Of a stretch of 16,884 nucleotides of DNA, positions 14,150-16,884 are shown piece after piece (position 1 is the first letter of the stretch; every line of letters begins with the position of its first letter). The notes under the pieces were generated by a model, which was not told the origin of the DNA, searched no databases, and was given only the letters and a program-made list of their open reading frames with translations. The translations under genes and the position numbers were made by a program. Source of the DNA: an uncultured beta proteobacterium (GTDB lineage: Bacteria > Pseudomonadota > Gammaproteobacteria > Burkholderiales > Burkholderiaceae_C); assembly GCA_903958915.1 (NCBI GenBank), contig CAJBVC010000743.1:1-16884 (forward strand), given 5' to 3'.

Positions 14150-15319
14150 ATGAAACAGGATACCAAAATCATCAAAGCCGGCAGACACCCCGAAAAATGT
14201 CACGGTGCTGTCAATCCGCCTGTCTATCGTTTTTCGACAATAATATTTCCCACCGTTAAAAAACTGCTGAGCGTCACCAATGAAAATAAGTACGACGAAA
14301 CCCTCTACGGTCGCCTAGGCACACCCACCACAGCGGCACTGGAGGAAGCCATCGCCGAGTTGGAAGGAGGCTCTCACTGCGTTGCCACACCATCCGGTGT
14401 TGCAGCCATCACCATTTCATTATTAGCCTTTTTGCGTGCTGGCGATCATCTATTGATGACGAATGCCGCCTACCATGCTGTCAGAGATTTTTGTGAGGCG
14501 ATACTGCCGGGATTTGGTATCGAAACGACTTTTTACAACCCATTGCTGGGAAAGGATATCGCTTCTCTTATCCGCACTAACACCAGAGTCATTTTCTGTG
14601 AATCGCCGGGCTCCAATACGTTTGAAGTCCAAGATATACCGGCCATTGTCGAGGTGGCTCATAGCAACAATTGCGTGGTAATGCTGGACAACTCCTGGGC
14701 CACCCCGCTGTTCTTCAAGCCGCTCCAGATGGGTGTTGATATCTCAATACAGGCGGGCACGAAATATATCGTCGGTCATTCAGATGCAATGCTGGGTACG
14801 ATTACGGTTTCGAATCGGGAGAATTTCCTTCGTGTCAAGGATTGTGCTGCAAAGTTTGGTTTTTGCTTGGGCTCGGAGGAGGCATACTTGGGTTTGCGTG
14901 GATTGCGCACTCTGTCGGTGCGCTTGCGCCAACATATGGAAAACGGCATAACGCTAGCAAACTGGCTAAAAAATTGCCCCGAAGTAGCCCGGGTTATGCA
15001 TCCGGCCCTGCCCCCCGACCCGGGGTATGAGATCTGGAAACGGGATTTTTCAGGCGCTTGCGGACTGTTTGGTATTGTTCTTAGGCCCTGCACTATGGCG
15101 AGACTCGAGGCCATGCTAGACGGAATGAATCACTTCTCACTGGGTTATAGCTGGGGCGGCTATGAAAGCCTCATTCTGCCAATGCGCACCGGGATTGTAG
15201 CCAACCGCCTTCAGGATGAACCCATGGAAGCCACTCTGCGTATTCACGCTGGACTAGAAGATGTCGAAGATTTGATCAGCGATTTTGAGCAGGGTTTCGA
15301 GCGGTTAAGGATGGTCTGA
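14150..15319 (+). CDS. Trans-sulfuration PLP enzyme (cystathionine beta-lyase-like)
   Basis: A 389-residue Cys/Met-metabolism PLP-dependent enzyme. The Schiff-base lysine is K205 in QAGTKYIVGHSD. Other active-site residues at family positions are Y53 and R55 (YGRLGT), Y108 (TNAAYHAVRDFC) and D180 (MLDNSWATPL). GYSWGGYESLILP and RIHAGLED near the C-terminus are typical. Sequence and length fit MetC-type cystathionine beta-lyases best; methionine gamma-lyase or MetB activity cannot be excluded. The gene has visibly more A/T, especially at third positions, than its neighbours. It lies alone between two relic-bearing repeats, 117 bases after the CpeT-like gene, which suggests it arrived by a separate event. 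Nothing nearby points to methionine synthesis. Confidence 0.88.
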   Translation: MKQDTKIIKAGRHPEKCHGAVNPPVYRFSTIIFPTVKKLLSVTNENKYDETLYGRLGTPTTAALEEAIAELEGGSHCVATPSGVAAITISLLAFLRAGDHLLMTNAAYHAVRDFCEAILPGFGIETTFYNPLLGKDIASLIRTNTRVIFCESPGSNTFEVQDIPAIVEVAHSNNCVVMLDNSWATPLFFKPLQMGVDISIQAGTKYIVGHSDAMLGTITVSNRENFLRVKDCAAKFGFCLGSEEAYLGLRGLRTLSVRLRQHMENGITLANWLKNCPEVARVMHPALPPDPGYEIWKRDFSGACGLFGIVLRPCTMARLEAMLDGMNHFSLGYSWGGYESLILPMRTGIVANRLQDEPMEATLRIHAGLEDVEDLISDFEQGFERLRMV

Positions 15320-15327
15320 TTAGCATG

Positions 15328-15342
15328 CCACCTTTTAGGTGG
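15328..15342 (+). terminator. Small hairpin after the PLP enzyme gene, possible weak terminator
   Basis: CCACCT-TTT-AGGTGG forms a 6-bp perfect stem with a 3-base loop, 8 bases after the stop codon. No T-run follows directly (TGTGAGCC), so it may be only an mRNA 3'-end-stabilising stem. Confidence 0.3.
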
Positions 15343-15527
15343 TGTGAGCCGAAAGTTTTCAACTGGTGGGATTTCACGCGCAACATTTCAAGGGGATGGG
15401 CTCATTTAGCCAAATACGATTCCCAGACAGGCGCATCGCAGGTAGCACAAGGCTAACATGGGTGCGTTGCCTTCAAGGTGCGAAAGGTTCCGAAGCTTGT
15501 TGCCGTGTCTCGCATTTAGTCTCGTCG

Positions 15528-15614
15528 GCGCAAGCTACCAAGGTCGGAGTGCCCCGAGGAGGGTCCAAAGCGGGCGGGGCGAAAGAGTTGCAGCGAACTC
15601 ATTTCGACTTTTTG
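15528..15614 (+). pseudogene. Relic of the 3' end of a CpeT-like gene
   Basis: Without any gap, this stretch translates to a degraded version of the end of the CpeT-like protein: AQATKVG versus AQATTIG, then GGSKAGGA versus GWFQAGVA, then QRTHFDF versus ERTHFGF. At the position of the intact gene's TAG stop there is TTG, so the stop has been lost. No homology to the CpeT-like gene is visible further upstream at the same offset, so only the tail remains. It runs directly into the 3' end of the intact convergent MFS gene. Confidence 0.65.
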
Positions 15615-15661
15615 AGATCGATAACCATTAGGTTTGTTGGTTCGTGATTTGCAACTGGGCG
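15528..15661 (+). repeat. Right copy of diverged direct repeat (CpeT-like/MFS gene junction)
   Basis: Counterpart of 13946-14080. Longest shared exact run is GTGATTTGCAA (15644-15654 versus 14063-14073); CATTTC and AACCATTA are also shared. The left part is the CpeT-like relic, the right part is the functional 3' end of the MFS gene. Confidence 0.75.
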
Positions 15662-16884
15662 AGGTATTGGCGGCGAATCAAGGGAATCAGTAGTAACGGA
15701 ATCACACCATAAATCACTGGAACCGCCGCCACAGCGAGGTGCAGTTGAGACTCGCCAAAGATTCGGGTGGAAAGCCAGCCCACCGAAGTGGGGCCCAGCC
15801 CCAAGCCGGCGATGCTGATGACCATGTAATACAGCGCTACCAGCTGCCCTCGCACGGGGGATGGCGTGATGTCAAGCAACGAAATAATGCCGGTTGCAGT
15901 GACCGTCCCAATGCCCATGGTACTCAAACCCAGCAGCACAAAAGCCAATGTTGGAGAGGGCATTAATAGTGCCGCCGACGAACTACCCACCATGAGCACA
16001 AAGCCCATCGCCAGCAGGCGAAAAGGTGCATCGGTTTGTCCAGCATTGCGCCAGCGGTCGCAAAACACGCCCACACTCCATACGGTGATTGGGCCAATTG
16101 CCAGTGTCATCAAACCATTCACGAGCGCAAAATCCTTCACTTCCCAGGCAAATTTCCGAACAAAAGCGCTCGCCAGGAAGCCGTGACTGTAAGCGGTGAT
16201 GGTCATCACGCACACCATGGAAAACAGACCGAGAAAAGCCCAGATGTGATCCTTGACATAACCCAGGCCATTGGCAAAACCGGCAGCCACCGGGCCATTT
16301 GCGGTTTTGAATCCCTGCCGGGGAGGTTCTGGCACAAACAGCATGGCCACTGCGATCAGTACCCCGGGCAGGCCCACGACAAAGAACGCAAACTGCCAGG
16401 GCTTCACCGCACCAATGAGCGGCAAAGTGATTCCTTCGGAGGTTTTTGCCCAGGTCAGCACCGCCGCGCCGATCAAGGAAGCGATACCTGCTCCCAGCCC
16501 CAAAGCGGCCGAATAGAAAGCCACCGGTTTGCCTCGTCGCTCGGGGGGGAAACTGTCGCCGATCATCGACATCGCACACGGGCTCAAGGTTGCTTCGCCA
16601 ATGCCAACGCTCATGCGTGCGACAAACAATGCACCAAAGCTGCGGGCGAGCCCGGAAGCTGCCGTGGCCAATGACCACAGCCCGACTCCAGCAGCGACTA
16701 TCCAGGTGCGCCGCTTACGATCCGCCAGCCAGCCCAGCGGCAGTCCCATGGTGGCGTAAAACAACGCGAATGCCGGGCCAATCAGGTAGCCAATCTGTTC
16801 ATCGGTCAAATGAATATCCGCCTTGATCGGTTCGATCAAAAGGCCCAGGATCGACCGATCCACATAGGAAAAAACATAGGCAAT
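15628..16884 (-). CDS. MFS transporter, partial (N-terminus outside the window)
   Basis: Inner-membrane major facilitator transporter with at least ten hydrophobic segments over 418 visible residues. Motif A is clear (GWLADRKRRTW), followed by ARMSVGIGEATLSP and PPERRGKPVAFYSAA, which resemble the Spinster-like/sugar-phosphate-permease branch common in proteobacterial catabolic clusters. The frame is open through the window edge: the residues before the GTG at 16863 read IAYVFSY and fit the end of the first helix, so the real start lies beyond 16884. It converges on the PLP enzyme gene. The C-terminal nine residues, LAQLQITNQ, recur in the relic at 14047-14082. The substrate is unknown. Confidence 0.88.
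   Translation of the reverse strand: MAYVFSYVDRSILGLLIEPIKADIHLTDEQIGYLIGPAFALFYATMGLPLGWLADRKRRTWIVAAGVGLWSLATAASGLARSFGALFVARMSVGIGEATLSPCAMSMIGDSFPPERRGKPVAFYSAALGLGAGIASLIGAAVLTWAKTSEGITLPLIGAVKPWQFAFFVVGLPGVLIAVAMLFVPEPPRQGFKTANGPVAAGFANGLGYVKDHIWAFLGLFSMVCVMTITAYSHGFLASAFVRKFAWEVKDFALVNGLMTLAIGPITVWSVGVFCDRWRNAGQTDAPFRLLAMGFVLMVGSSSAALLMPSPTLAFVLLGLSTMGIGTVTATGIISLLDITPSPVRGQLVALYYMVISIAGLGLGPTSVGWLSTRIFGESQLHLAVAAVPVIYGVIPLLLIPLIRRQYLAQLQITNQQT

Larger units (their letters stand above)
15320..15627. other. 308-base stretch between the PLP enzyme and MFS genes
   Basis: It contains, in order: a small perfect hairpin (15328-15342); about 185 bases in which I recognise nothing; and the relic of the CpeT-like gene's 3' end (15528-15614). 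An open frame of 93 codons from 15366 to 15647 exists, but its only recognisable part is this relic, so I do not treat it as a gene. Confidence 0.6.

Noticed and set aside
15494..15536. Imperfect inverted repeat (AGCTTG/CAAGCT with GCCG/CGGC), resembling an integron attC site
   Set aside because: There is no integrase, no clear conserved attC core pair, and its right arm falls in the CpeT-like relic, so coding ancestry explains it.
15366..15647. 93-codon open frame after the PLP enzyme gene
   Set aside because: Only its distal part is recognisable, and that part is the CpeT-like relic, with the original stop codon replaced by TTG.
16036..16674. 212-codon plus-strand open frame over the MFS gene
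   Set aside because: The composition (many His, Gln, Ser and Gly) is typical of antisense of a membrane-protein gene, and no family is recognised.

Overview
The window looks like a piece of a Gram-negative, probably betaproteobacterial (Burkholderiales/Comamonadaceae-type) chromosome. The basis is a GC-rich base composition (about 60% by eye), closely packed same-strand genes with 4-base start/stop overlaps, a DctPQM TRAP transporter, Tat/Sec-exported redox enzymes and a class I cytochrome c. The placement comes from gene style, not from a marker gene. I see no tRNA, rRNA, insertion sequence, CRISPR array or transcriptional regulator.

Region 1 (42-11841) is a run of eleven same-strand genes that reads as one long catabolic operon. 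Gaps are -4 to 53 bases, except 106 bases before the PCMH-type oxidase gene. In order: an HMG-CoA-lyase-like enzyme; an isochorismatase-fold cysteine hydrolase; the TRAP transporter binding protein, small and large membrane subunits; a CurA-type medium-chain reductase; an alpha/beta hydrolase-fold protein without a recognisable nucleophile; a two-domain VOC protein; a GlcD-like (PCMH-type) FAD oxidase; an exported flavin amine oxidase-like protein; an exported monohaem cytochrome c; and a second two-domain VOC protein. A plausible reading is uptake of an organic acid, oxidation by flavoproteins with electrons passed to cytochrome c in the periplasm, rearrangement, reduction or hydrolysis of intermediates, and retro-aldol cleavage of a beta-hydroxyacyl-CoA. 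The substrate cannot be read from the sequence.

Region 2 (12075-14032) holds two exported proteins in tandem: a DUF1838 protein and a homologue of the cyanobacterial CpcT/CpeT bilin lyases that carries a signal peptide. Nothing else in the window concerns phycobiliproteins, so bilin lyase activity should not be assumed.

Region 3 (about 13946-16884) has been rearranged. A trans-sulfuration PLP enzyme (MetC/MetB family), with base composition more AT-rich than its neighbours, lies between two diverged copies of the same junction. On its left the intact CpeT-like gene is followed by a short relic of the 3' end of an MFS transporter gene. On its right a relic of the CpeT-like gene's 3' end runs into the intact, convergent MFS gene, which leaves the window at 16884. 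This nested pair of gene-tail relics is the most distinctive structural observation here. The part most likely to be functionally undescribed is the region 1 operon, especially its flavoprotein-cytochrome section.
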